DNA of 64,000 nt from Pseudopedobacter sp965218985 (GTDB taxonomy: Bacteria > Bacteroidota > Bacteroidia > Sphingobacteriales > Sphingobacteriaceae), in the NCBI GenBank assembly GCA_965218985.1, contig CBDCMP010000007.1, positions 1,922,001 through 1,986,000 of the forward strand. The letters run 5' to 3'. Each line of letters opens with the position of its first letter. The stretch's first letter is position 1. The notes beneath the pieces are model-generated. The model was not told where the DNA came from. It made no database searches and saw only the letters and a program-made list of their open reading frames with translations. Below, piece by piece: positions 36,622 through 45,721 of the stretch. The position numbers and the translations under genes were made by a program.

Positions 36622-37638
36622 TTATGCGATAGACACTACTGCTTTAATCACTTTGCTATTTGGATTTAACCAACTCTTAAAATTATCTTTTACCTCGTCA
36701 AACGCAACTCTGTGAGTAATGTAATTCCGCGGATTTACCAATCCTTTTTTAACAGAAGAAATTACATGTTCAAAATCTTGGATAGTGGCGTTTCTGCTGC
36801 TTATTAAAGTTGTTTCTTTTTTATGAAATTCGGGATGGTTAAATGAAAATTCTTGCTTTTGTAAACCAATTAGAATATACCTACCGCTATGTGCCAAGTA
36901 ATTTAGGCCACTGTTTATGGCTTTTAAATTACCAGTAGCATCAATAATTACAGTAGGCATATCGCCTTTTGTAATCTCTAATAAACGTTGAATTACATTT
37001 TCATTAACACCGTTTATAATTGCATGTACTCCTAGTTTTTCTTTACAAAAGCTTAAACGCATATCGTTTACGTCTAGTGCGATAACGTATGCTCCGGCTG
37101 TTTTTGCAAATTCCATAGTACCCAACCCAATTGGCCCTGCCCCAACAACCATTACAAATTCTTTTGCTTTAACACTTGCCAATCTAACACCATGTGCGCC
37201 AATTGCTAAAGGCTCTACCAATGCCAATTCATCAAAACTTAATCCTTCGCCATGCAATAAATATTTAGATGGAATTTGTATATATTCTGACATTCCACCA
37301 TTTATATGTACGCCAAAAACTTGGATATTTGTACAGCAATTTGGTTTTCCACTTCGGCAGGCAATACAAGTACCATCAGAAAAATAAGGAATAAAAGTTA
37401 CCGCTTCTCCTTTTTTAAAACCTGGAGCGTTGTCAAAAGCCACCAACTCTCCTGAAAGTTCATGTCCTAAAATGCGTGGGTAACTAAAAAAAGGCTGTGT
37501 TCCTTCAAAGGCATGTAAATCTGTTCCGCAAATACCTATTCTCTTTATTTTTATGATAGCTGAATCTTTCTGTAATTGAGGTTTTAAATCTTCTTTATAT
37601 TCAAAATTACCGGGATTAGTACAAACCAATGTTTTCAT
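36622..37638 (-). CDS. zinc-dependent alcohol dehydrogenase (sorbitol/gulonate dehydrogenase type)
   Basis: This 338-residue medium-chain dehydrogenase has the catalytic zinc site GICGTDLHAFEG and GHE, structural-zinc cysteines in CIACRSGKPNCC, and the Rossmann motif VVGAGPIGLGTMEFA. The substrate cannot be read from sequence. In this operon it probably oxidises a hydroxyl on a fucose-derived acid, such as 2-keto-3-deoxy-L-fuconate or fuconate itself. It starts two bases from the end of the amidohydrolase gene. Confidence 0.85.
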   Translation of the reverse strand: MKTLVCTNPGNFEYKEDLKPQLQKDSAIIKIKRIGICGTDLHAFEGTQPFFSYPRILGHELSGELVAFDNAPGFKKGEAVTFIPYFSDGTCIACRSGKPNCCTNIQVFGVHINGGMSEYIQIPSKYLLHGEGLSFDELALVEPLAIGAHGVRLASVKAKEFVMVVGAGPIGLGTMEFAKTAGAYVIALDVNDMRLSFCKEKLGVHAIINGVNENVIQRLLEITKGDMPTVIIDATGNLKAINSGLNYLAHSGRYILIGLQKQEFSFNHPEFHKKETTLISSRNATIQDFEHVISSVKKGLVNPRNYITHRVAFDEVKDNFKSWLNPNSKVIKAVVSIA

Positions 37639-37640
37639 GT

Positions 37641-38468
37641 TTATAGATTATAAAACCTAGCCGCATTTTTTCCAAAAATATCTTGCTGCTCTGTTTGTGT
37701 GAGTTTTTGTATGTAATTTTTTAAAATATTTAACGCTTTTCTGTAACCTCCTGCTACATTGCAAACAGGCCAATCTGATCCAAAAAGTAGTCGTTTGGTA
37801 CCAAAAGCTTCAAACACAATATCTAAATAAGGTGTAAAATCAATATCACTCCAGTTTTGCCAATCGGCTTCTGTTACCATGCCGGAGATTTTACAGCTTA
37901 CATTTTCACATTTGGAGATAGATTTTATGCCTTTTTTCCAAGTCTCTATTTCTTGAAGTTTGACATTAGGTTTTGCTAAATGATTAATTACAAATTTTTG
38001 ATTTGCGAATGATTTTACTAAAATTTCTGAATATAAAATTTGATCATTGAAAATGAGTAAATCGTAAGTGAAATTATGTTTTTCTAATTTGCTGATTCCG
38101 TTTTTAAAATCGGCATTTAACATTAAATCTCTTTGGACCTCGCCCTGTAAAACATGACGAAATCCTTTTACAGTATTTTTATTAGCATAAAAAGATAAGC
38201 GGTCTTCAATATTGTTAGCTCTTAAATCAACCCAGCCTACAATTCCTTTGATGAAATTATTTTTAGCAGCTAAATCTATCAGAAATTTATTTTGTGTTTC
38301 AGTTTGATCTGCCTGAATAGCAATACAACCTTCAAAATCATTCTCTTCTAATATTGGAGCTAAATCCTGTGGCAAGAAATCTCGCTGTATTTTAGCCATA
38401 GTTTCATCAATCCAACTGTCTTTTATTGGGTCATATATCCAAAAATGTTGATGTGCATCAATTCTCAT
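37641..38468 (-). CDS. amidohydrolase family protein, probable L-fuconolactonase
   Basis: This 275-residue amidohydrolase-2 protein of the lactonase group has the metal motif DAHQHFWIYDP at 4-14 and the closing LLFGSDWPVCNVAGGY with the metal aspartate. L-fucono-1,5-lactonase is known from this family and makes L-fuconate after the fucose dehydrogenase step. Operon context (fucose permease, mutarotase, aldo/keto reductase) supports this. Ten bases separate it from the mutarotase gene. Confidence 0.8.
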   Translation of the reverse strand: MRIDAHQHFWIYDPIKDSWIDETMAKIQRDFLPQDLAPILEENDFEGCIAIQADQTETQNKFLIDLAAKNNFIKGIVGWVDLRANNIEDRLSFYANKNTVKGFRHVLQGEVQRDLMLNADFKNGISKLEKHNFTYDLLIFNDQILYSEILVKSFANQKFVINHLAKPNVKLQEIETWKKGIKSISKCENVSCKISGMVTEADWQNWSDIDFTPYLDIVFEAFGTKRLLFGSDWPVCNVAGGYRKALNILKNYIQKLTQTEQQDIFGKNAARFYNL

Positions 38469-38478
38469 TACTGATTTT

Positions 38479-38820
38479 TTATAGTTGGAAAATTTTATCC
38501 ATCATTACCCATTTCTCACCGTTTTTTGCCCATGGCAACACTTTTTGAAATTTGGTCATTAATGTTTCCCACTCTTGTACTATTGGGTTGGTTGCATCCA
38601 TCTCTGCTTTTTTTGCTAAACCAAATTCTTCTGTTGTTTCCATAATCATAAGCAAGCGGTTGCCAGTACGGTAAATTTGCATATCAATTACTCCTGGCTC
38701 AGTGATGCTTTGCTTAATCTCTGGCCAACCATTTTCTGTTTTATGCCAATATTCGTACTCTGCAATTAATGCGGGGCTGTTTATTAGGTCTATTGCTAGT
38801 GCGTATCTTTTCATTTTCAT
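38479..38820 (-). CDS. L-fucose/L-rhamnose mutarotase (RhaM family)
   Basis: This 113-residue RhaM/DUF718-type protein (MKMKRYALAIDLINSPALIA, with DMQIYRTGNRLLMIME) interconverts alpha and beta anomers of 6-deoxy sugars. In fucose operons lacking FucU, this family takes the fucose mutarotase role, and context indicates L-fucose here. The conserved histidine (YWHKTENGWPEI) is present. Confidence 0.8.
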   Translation of the reverse strand: MKMKRYALAIDLINSPALIAEYEYWHKTENGWPEIKQSITEPGVIDMQIYRTGNRLLMIMETTEEFGLAKKAEMDATNPIVQEWETLMTKFQKVLPWAKNGEKWVMMDKIFQL

Positions 38821-38908
38821 TTGTTTTTTATGTTAACGATGGCGGTGGATACCGACTTGTGGTTAATGCCTTGTGCTTATGGCTGTATGGTGTGTTAAAA
38901 CACCAAAT

Positions 38909-40177
38909 CTATAAAATACCTGCTTGCCCCGTCACCACTTCTTCTTTATAAGTTTTTGCGCCACTTAACCCAAATACCGCTATAACCGCAAAACATATCA
39001 TGGGCACAAAATAACCTAGTTGAATGTTTCCTGATTTATCGCTGATGTAGCCAAAAATTAGAGGAATAATTGCTCCACCAACTATTGACATAATGATTAA
39101 GCTACTTCCAAACTCGGTATCGTTGCCTAAACCTTTTATACCTAAAGCAAAAATTGTCGGGAACATTATTGACATAAAGAAACATATTGCAATTACGATG
39201 TAAACTGTTACCATTCCGCTCATAAGGGCAGCTAAAACACATAGAGCAACATTGATTATTGCATAAATTGTTAAAAGTTTTTCTGCTTTAAAAAATTTCA
39301 TGAATATGGTGCCTAAAAACCGTCCCGCTAAAAAGGCAAATCCACAAACGCCTAAATCCACACTTGCCTCTTTACTGGTAATGCCAGATGAAGCTTGGGC
39401 ATATAAAATGAATAAACTGAATATACAAACTTGTGCACCTACATAAAAAAACTGAGCAACAACTCCCCAAGCTAAATGCTTATGTCTTAAAGCATGAAAA
39501 ATACTTTTGCTGGTTGGCTTTTCATCATCATTGGCGATAGTTGGAAGTTTGGTAAATCCAAATAAAACCGCTACCAAAACCAATACGCTTCCCAAAATAA
39601 TATAGGGCATTTTTACCGATGAAGCTTCTGTGGCTAATGTTGCTTGTTTAACTGTTTCCGTCATTTGGCTTAACTGCTCATCTGTTGCACCATCAACCAA
39701 TATTAATTTGGCACCAATTATTGGAGCCATGGTAGCTGCCAAACCATTAAAAGATTGTGCGAAATTAATACGGAAAGGAGCAGATTCTGCTGGACCTAAA
39801 ACTGTTATGTAAGGATTAGCTGCTGTTTCTAAAATTGTTAAGCCACATGCAATAACAAAGAGCGCAAATAAGAAGAATATATAAGATTGATGATTTGCTG
39901 CCGGTATAAAAAGGAATGAACCCACTGCAAAAACCAATAAACCAATGATTATACCAGATTTATAACCGTATTTTTTCATGATGATACCTGCCGGAATTGC
40001 CATTACAAAATAAGCAATGAATACTGCCGAGTCTACCAGCGTCGCCTGTAAAGTGCTTAGCGTGAAAGATCTTTTTAAATGAGGAATTAATATTGGATCG
40101 AGATTATGGGCAAATCCCCACAAAAAAAACAGGGTGGTAATTAAGCCTATGGCAAATAAATTATTTTTTTGCTTCAT
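38909..40177 (-). CDS. fucP: L-fucose:H+ symporter
   Basis: This is a 422-residue major facilitator of the FucP/FHS family with twelve membrane segments, including FFLWGFAHNLDPILIPHLK near the start and LETAANPYITVLGP in the middle, both characteristic of FucP. It imports L-fucose with a proton. It lies second in the minus-strand operon, 27 bases after the aldo/keto reductase. Confidence 0.92.
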   Translation of the reverse strand: MKQKNNLFAIGLITTLFFLWGFAHNLDPILIPHLKRSFTLSTLQATLVDSAVFIAYFVMAIPAGIIMKKYGYKSGIIIGLLVFAVGSFLFIPAANHQSYIFFLFALFVIACGLTILETAANPYITVLGPAESAPFRINFAQSFNGLAATMAPIIGAKLILVDGATDEQLSQMTETVKQATLATEASSVKMPYIILGSVLVLVAVLFGFTKLPTIANDDEKPTSKSIFHALRHKHLAWGVVAQFFYVGAQVCIFSLFILYAQASSGITSKEASVDLGVCGFAFLAGRFLGTIFMKFFKAEKLLTIYAIINVALCVLAALMSGMVTVYIVIAICFFMSIMFPTIFALGIKGLGNDTEFGSSLIIMSIVGGAIIPLIFGYISDKSGNIQLGYFVPMICFAVIAVFGLSGAKTYKEEVVTGQAGIL

Positions 40178-40204
40178 TATTATAAAAGATTAGTTATGTT
40201 ATGA

Positions 40205-41215
40205 TTATAAATAAGGATAATCTTCATCAATAAGACCTTGGTTTTTCATGTCTTTCCAAAATTTGGCAGAAATTTTCACTTGTCCGATGCTCATGTTTTT
40301 ACCAGTTCTTTCTGCTGAGCTGCTATTCATGGCAATAGCTTTAACCCCGGGGATAGTTAACGAAAAATAAACACAGGCTTCGGCAGGGTTAACGTGATGA
40401 TTTTTACAGGTTTGGTTAAAAGCCTCTCGCCAATTGCACAAAGCTTTATCTGTTTTTTTATCCACCAATTGATAGTTAAAATAATCACTACCTATTAAAA
40501 ATCCGCCATTAAAAACAGCAGAGTTGATGATGGAAATTCCTTTAGATTTTAATTCTTCTATAAAACATAACAACTCTTTTGGATGACTGTAAACAGTTAA
40601 ACTGTTTGCTAACATCACCCAGTCAAGATCTACTTGTTCAGATATTTTTTTGATGATTTTCCAATCTTTTGAACCAACGCCTATCGCTTTTGCTTTACCA
40701 CTCTGCTTTAAGTAATTTAATGCTTTATACGCTTGTAAAACATCTTCAAATCTTTGGGTTTTATCTGATTCGGTTTTTGCTGCATTCAAATATTCATCTG
40801 GATCATGAACTGATAGAAATTGTGTATCGTAACCGTTTAAAAGCTCAATTCCTTGTTCATAGCATTTTATAATCCCTTCATAACTAATATCTTGATAGGC
40901 ATCAAATGCTAAACCTTCCCAAACGCCTTGCTCAAAAGTTGGCTCTGGTGTTGTTAAAGCCTTACGCAACCAACCTAATTTATTGCTTATGATAACTTTA
41001 TCGGGCTTTACACCTAATTTACTAAGGCAAATCCCTAAACTTTCTAATGCTAACCCCGCACCATATTTACCTGCAGTATCAAAAAAAGGGATACCCTCTG
41101 CATTGTTTATTGCCGCCTCTATAATCTCCTGTTTTTGGATTATGCTTAAAGCTTTATACAAATTACCTAAGCTACTGGTGCCTAAAATAACTTTTGGTAA
41201 ATTAATTGAGTACAT
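40205..41215 (-). CDS. aldo/keto reductase, probable L-fucose dehydrogenase
   Basis: This 336-residue aldo/keto reductase belongs to the D-threo-aldose 1-dehydrogenase group. Catalytic Tyr is in FFDTAGKYGAGLAL, Lys in VIISNKLGWLR and His in LSVHDPDEYL. Members oxidise L-fucose C1 to the lactone. It is the first gene of a minus-strand operon running AKR, fucP, mutarotase, lactonase, Zn-dehydrogenase and GH95-like pseudogene. It is divergent from the AraC gene across a 302-base control region. Confidence 0.85.
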   Translation of the reverse strand: MYSINLPKVILGTSSLGNLYKALSIIQKQEIIEAAINNAEGIPFFDTAGKYGAGLALESLGICLSKLGVKPDKVIISNKLGWLRKALTTPEPTFEQGVWEGLAFDAYQDISYEGIIKCYEQGIELLNGYDTQFLSVHDPDEYLNAAKTESDKTQRFEDVLQAYKALNYLKQSGKAKAIGVGSKDWKIIKKISEQVDLDWVMLANSLTVYSHPKELLCFIEELKSKGISIINSAVFNGGFLIGSDYFNYQLVDKKTDKALCNWREAFNQTCKNHHVNPAEACVYFSLTIPGVKAIAMNSSSAERTGKNMSIGQVKISAKFWKDMKNQGLIDEDYPYL

Positions 41216-41422
41216 GATTGATTAGTTACAGTTTTTTTACAATGCTAAAGTGAATGGCAAAAAGCCAAAATTTAAGGTTTTAATAAATTGGTTAAAGGGT
41301 AAAATTTTCAAATCACCGCAATAGGAAACTAAATCGGATAAGTTTTTTATAAATGTAGGTATTTGAACAAAACCAATATTACCCAATTAGTATGTTATAT
41401 TAACTTAATAAAAAAAGGCAGA

Positions 41423-41433
41423 TTGATACATTT
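41423..41433 (+). promoter_or_regulatory. TTGATACATTT motif in the AKR/AraC control region
   Basis: An exact TTGATACATTT lies in the divergent intergenic region, 208 bases from the AKR start and 95 from the AraC start. It also contains TACATTTG (41427-41434), which fits the TAnnTTTG -7 form, although no correctly spaced TTG is seen. It could be the AraC promoter, an operator, or both. Confidence 0.4.
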
Positions 41434-41517
41434 GACCTTCAAGTTTTAATCATTCCTCTATTTTTTTGTCGGATATTATACGCTTATTTTGTATATTATA
41501 AAACTAATTAACCAATT

Positions 41518-42432
41518 ATGAAACCATCACTCAGAAAAGTATCTATAGATCCGCTTTCGTCTTTTAGTGTAAGGAATGATGATGAGGAAAAATTGATAAA
41601 TAATTGGCATTATCACCCTGAATTAGAACTGTTATTGATAGAAAACTCTACTGGAACATCCATCATTGGTGATAAAATAGAAAGTTTTAACAGTGATTAT
41701 TTAGTTTTAATTGGTGCCAATTTACCGCATACATTTATACACGACAACTATTGTGGCAAAAAAAAAAATCCAGCAAAAGCAATAGTGATTCATTTTGATG
41801 ACGATTTTTTAGGTAATGATTTTTTAAATCTGCCGGAATTAAAAGAAGTAAAAAAAATATTTGCGCTTGCAAAATTTGGTATCAAAATTAATGATGAAAG
41901 CATAAAAAATATTAAGCCCATTTTAAACAAAATTCATTCTACTTCACATTTAGAGCGCATTTTATATTTATTGGAGATTTTTAAAATATTGGCTATACAA
42001 AAAAATTATTCTTTAATTACCAGTAATGGTTATACTTATTATGGTTCTAAAGAAAATGAAAACAGAATTAACAAAGTACATGATTTCACAATCAAAAATT
42101 TTAAAAAAGATATTACAATAGAACAAGTTGCACATCTGCTTAATTTAACTAAAGAATCTTTTTGTAGGTTTTTCAAAAAGACTACTCGTAAAAGTTATTT
42201 CCAGTTTTTAATTGAGTTTAGGATAGGTCATGCATGTAGAATGCTGGTAGAAGATGATTGTACCATTAAAGAGATTGGACATCAGTGTGGTTATGATAAT
42301 TTGAGCAATTTTTACCATCAATTTAAAAAAGTGATGGGTAAAAGCCCGCTTCAATATCAAAAAGATTATTTTGGATTAGCCAAGAAAGCAACAGAAGGGA
42401 AATTTATTTATCCGCTAAAAGCGTTAGGATGA
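41518..42432 (+). CDS. AraC family transcriptional regulator of fucose genes
   Basis: This 304-residue protein has an N-terminal cupin-like sensor domain (NWHYHPELELLLIENSTGT) and a C-terminal double helix-turn-helix of AraC type (ITIEQVAHLLNLTKESFCRF, then CRMLVEDDCTIKEIGHQCGY and KVMGKSPLQYQKDY). It lies between the divergent fucose operon and the GH29 gene and is the obvious sensor of L-fucose or a derivative. Confidence 0.9.
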   Translation: MKPSLRKVSIDPLSSFSVRNDDEEKLINNWHYHPELELLLIENSTGTSIIGDKIESFNSDYLVLIGANLPHTFIHDNYCGKKKNPAKAIVIHFDDDFLGNDFLNLPELKEVKKIFALAKFGIKINDESIKNIKPILNKIHSTSHLERILYLLEIFKILAIQKNYSLITSNGYTYYGSKENENRINKVHDFTIKNFKKDITIEQVAHLLNLTKESFCRFFKKTTRKSYFQFLIEFRIGHACRMLVEDDCTIKEIGHQCGYDNLSNFYHQFKKVMGKSPLQYQKDYFGLAKKATEGKFIYPLKALG

Positions 42433-42475
42433 TTTTAAATTTTTGATTACAAAACCTTGTTTTACTATCCAATTT

Positions 42476-42512
42476 ATGTATCATATTACCCCAAATAAAC
42501 ATAGATACATTT
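42476..42512. promoter_or_regulatory. Inverted pair of TGATACAT-type motifs upstream of GH29
   Basis: The inverted copy ATGTATCA (42476-42483) and the direct copy TAGATACATTT (42502-42512) face each other 54 bases before the fucosidase start. Two half-sites in this position fit dimeric AraC-family binding. Confidence 0.4.
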
Positions 42513-42565
42513 TTTTTGATATTTTGGTTTTATAAACTTATCAAACATCCCTAACAAAAAAGATT

Positions 42566-44074
42566 ATGAAACTGAAATTTTCAACATTATTGCTTTTATT
42601 ACTTTTTGCGCTTACCAGTAACATTGTAAAAGCGCAGTCAAAGGAGGTAACTGAGTTTAAACCTAACGATGAATCATTATCACAATATAAATATCCCGAA
42701 TGGTTTAAAGATGCCAAATTTGGCATTTGGTCACATTGGGGCCCTCAGGCTGTACCAAGGCAAGGCGATTGGTATGCAAGAAATATGTATAGGCAAGGTA
42801 GCCCACAATACAATTATCATTTAGCGCATTACGGACATCCATCTGAATTTGGTTACAAGGATATTATCCCCTTGTGGAAAGCTCAAAAATTTAATCCCGA
42901 GGAATTGATGGCACTTTATAAAAAAGCAGGAGCCAAATATTTTGTAAGTATGGGGACCCATCATGACAATTTTTTTTTATGGAATTCTAAATTTAATCCT
43001 TGGAATTCTGTAAAGATGGGGCCACATAAAGATATTGTTGGCTTATGGCAAAAAGCAGCAAAAAAAGAAGGACTTAAATTTGGTGTATCAGAACATTTGG
43101 TGGTAAGTTATAGTTGGTTTCAATATGCTAAAGATGCTGATAGTACCGGGAAATATAAAGGGGTACCTTATGATGGCGCAAACCCAAAATACGCTAGTTT
43201 ATATCATAAAAAAGATGTAAAAGATATTAAGGGTTGGATGACTACCAATCCAGAATTTCGGAAAGAATGGTTAGCAAGCATTAATGAACTGGTAGATAAT
43301 TACCACCCAGATTTATTGTATTCCGACAGTCATTTCCCACTTGACACAGTTGGAAAAGAAATGCTTGCCAACTTTTATAATACCAATCAAAAGGCAAATA
43401 AGGGCAATTTAACTGCTGTTTATACCTGTAAAGAAGAATCTAACGGGCAATGGGCTTATGATGTAGAACGTGGCGTGATGGATTCCATTTCTCCTTTTCC
43501 GTGGCAAACCGATACTTCTATTGGAGATTGGTATTACAACACGGGACAGAAATATAAATCGGCTAAAGATATAGAGCAATTGCTTTGCGATATTGTAAGT
43601 AAAAATGGCAACTTACTAATTAACATTGTACAAACACCAGAAGGAGATTTAGACCCAGAAATGATTAGCACTTTAACTGAAATTGGCGATTGGATGAATG
43701 CAAATGGCGAAGGGATTTATGGAAGTAGACCATGGAAAATTTATGGCGAGAAATCTTCTAATACAATTGATTTAAAGGGAATTAGAACTAGATTTAATGA
43801 GAAGAACATTAAATACGATTCGGAAGATATTAGATTCACCACCAAAGATAATGTTATTTACGCTTATAGTTTAGCTGTTCCAAGTGATGAAATTAAGATA
43901 AAGTCTTTAGGTAACGATGCTAAACTAAGCACCAAACAAATATCAAATATCACTTTATTGGGTTCTAAAGATAAATTGGAATGGAAAGTAGAAAATGAAG
44001 CTTTACTAATCAAAAAACCTTCTAATTTACCTAATTGGGAAGTCTTGGGTTTTAAAATAGAATTTAATAATTAG
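42566..44074 (+). CDS. GH29 alpha-L-fucosidase
   Basis: GH29 enzymes remove terminal alpha-L-fucose with retention. The 502-residue protein has a signal peptide (to about VKAQ, residue 24), the opening GH29 block WFKDAKFGIWSHWGPQAVPR, the HHDNFFLW segment and the nucleophile region DLLYSDSHFP (Asp near 253), followed by a C-terminal beta-domain. All catalytic landmarks are present. The gene's stop codon is formed exactly at the insertion point of the following IS. Confidence 0.88.
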   Translation: MKLKFSTLLLLLLFALTSNIVKAQSKEVTEFKPNDESLSQYKYPEWFKDAKFGIWSHWGPQAVPRQGDWYARNMYRQGSPQYNYHLAHYGHPSEFGYKDIIPLWKAQKFNPEELMALYKKAGAKYFVSMGTHHDNFFLWNSKFNPWNSVKMGPHKDIVGLWQKAAKKEGLKFGVSEHLVVSYSWFQYAKDADSTGKYKGVPYDGANPKYASLYHKKDVKDIKGWMTTNPEFRKEWLASINELVDNYHPDLLYSDSHFPLDTVGKEMLANFYNTNQKANKGNLTAVYTCKEESNGQWAYDVERGVMDSISPFPWQTDTSIGDWYYNTGQKYKSAKDIEQLLCDIVSKNGNLLINIVQTPEGDLDPEMISTLTEIGDWMNANGEGIYGSRPWKIYGEKSSNTIDLKGIRTRFNEKNIKYDSEDIRFTTKDNVIYAYSLAVPSDEIKIKSLGNDAKLSTKQISNITLLGSKDKLEWKVENEALLIKKPSNLPNWEVLGFKIEFNN

Positions 44075-45240
44075 GTGTAATGGACAAAAAGTAGGCTATT
44101 TATTTTCAGCGATTTGTGCAATTATGTTTTAGGTTAAATATCTTTGTTTTATCAGGTTAAACAGAACAGGCTCTGCTGGAGAGCAACCCACTAAGGATAA
44201 TCCGATGCCGTTCAAATAAAACATAAAATGGTCGTCAAGCTTTTGACGATCATTTTATTTAATGGCATTATGCCTTAAAAAACTCATCTATAAATTTCTT
44301 TTTTCTATCTATTGATAATCCATTGTGGTTTCTCAGTTTGTTTTTCAAATCGGCGAAATGCCGGGCAATTGCGTTGGTTGTATTGGGTATTTTCAAATCG
44401 ATATAATTATACCAAATAAACAACCGATCAAGGTTTGTTTTAAGGTTTCTGTAGGCACTTCTCAGTTTTTCATGAACATATCTCTTCTTTCCGTTTTCGT
44501 CTATTTTCCTTTCGTTTAAAAACGCTTCCCATTTTTGATACCAATCTTCTAAACCTCCTTCAAAATTTTCATTGTCAGTATGCACCAATAAGAGCGTAAG
44601 TGTCCGCAATTCTTTACTGGCTTGCATTTTAGGCTTTTGATTAGGTAGTTTCGGACTGTTTTTAACTGATGGAAATTGCAATATTGTGTGGGAATACCAT
44701 CGAATAGTTGAAACAAACCTCTGCGTCCATCACAAATTATTGATTGTATTTTTATACCTCTCCTTGCTATTTCTTCAATCCCTTTTTTATAGAGGCTGTT
44801 TGTTTCAGTTTTTACATACTGCTTAAATAAAATCTGACCAAAAAGACTATCCTTAAAGACCATTACTCCCAAAATAAGTGGTATCCATCAGTACATGTAC
44901 AACACTAGGAAATGTTGTCTCTCGCTCCGTTGTAGCCTGGTCGATCTTCCGTTGAATAGTTTTTGTTGAACAATTGTATTGCTTAGATAGCTGAAGGTAG
45001 GTTTGCTTCCCCTCTGTATATGCTTTCCATAAAAGAGTCGGGTTTAATCTTGCGCCAGCTCTAAATTGACGACTTCATCGATAACATTTATAGAGCTGTT
45101 TTTAATCAACAATGCCGTTTTTCTTAACGATTTTTGAACTGCAAAAAATGCACTTTTTTAATCATAGCCTTTTAACATACATAAACATTTGATTATTAAA
45201 ACAATACAAAGGTTTTAGCCTACTTTTTTTCTATTAACCC
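44074..45240 (-). mobile_element. IS256-like insertion sequence with 8-bp target duplication
   Basis: Inverted ends share TAAT.GA.AAAAAGTAGGCTA (left from 44074, right ending at 45240). Perfect 8-bp direct repeats AATAATTA flank it (44066-44073 and 45241-45248). Eight-base duplications fit the IS256 group. A strong hairpin at 44225-44256 lies beyond the transposase end. The first base of the IS completes the TAG stop of the GH29 gene. Confidence 0.8.
44268..45100 (-). pseudogene. IS256-type DDE transposase, frameshifted
   Basis: Reading leftward, fragments in different frames give LWKAYTEGKQTYLQLSKQYN and HVLMDTTYFG (the first DDE aspartate), then after a shift GVMVFKDSLFGQILFKQYVK and IICDGRRGLFQLFDGIP (the second), then after another shift the tail TTNAIARHFADLKNKLRNHN. 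Together they make most of a transposase of the zinc-binding IS256-variant type. At least two frameshifts (near 44870 and 44620-44680) inactivate it. The open parts are 44549-44872 and 44268-44681. Confidence 0.7.
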
Positions 45241-45282
45241 AATAATTAGGAAATTCTATTTTCATATATAAAAATTTAAAAC

Positions 45283-45331
45283 AAAAAAAACCTCGGTATT
45301 TAGTTATAAATCTAAATACCGAGGTTTTTTT
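45283..45331. terminator. Bidirectional intrinsic terminator
   Basis: CCTCGGTATTTAG (45291-45303) pairs with CTAAATACCGAGG (45312-45324), with an A-run before and a T-run after, so it can stop transcription from both sides. It separates the rightward GH29 unit from the leftward 45347-47962 genes. Confidence 0.85.
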
Positions 45332-45346
45332 CTAATTTAATAGCTA

Positions 45347-45676
45347 TTAATTATAACCCGGGTTGTTCTCCATTTTTTTGCCCAAGTTAGCGTTAATTAC
45401 ATCTAACGGAATAGGTAAAAGCGTATCCCTCAATGCTATTTTCGGACCTGCATATACGTTGTGCAATTGAGTGCGTGCATTACGCCACCATTTTATCCGC
45501 TCATCATGGTTTTTCATAGAAACTGTCCACCATCCGTTTTTGGCTTCGTCTATCACTTTTTGATCACGAGCTACCGCGATATTTTTCATCGTAGCATCTT
45601 CATCACCTTTATTTTGAGCTAAGGCAACACCGCCAAACGCAACCATTATAAATATGAATAGTGATTTATTGAACAT
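45347..45676 (-). pseudogene. in-frame fusion of a GH29 fucosidase start with a SusD end
   Basis: This 109-residue frame begins with a signal peptide (ending GGVALAQ) and the typical pre-catalytic segment of a GH29 enzyme (WWTVSMKNHDERIKWWRNAR). It switches at about residue 68 to the C-terminal 40 residues of a SusD/RagB lipoprotein (LRDTLLPIPLDVINANLGKK, ending in NNPGYN). Neither part can function. It is most simply explained by a deletion joining two genes of a former utilization locus. Confidence 0.75.
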
Positions 45677-45721
45677 CTTTTCTAGCTTTTATGGGATAAA
45701 TAAGTCATCACTTTACATGGC

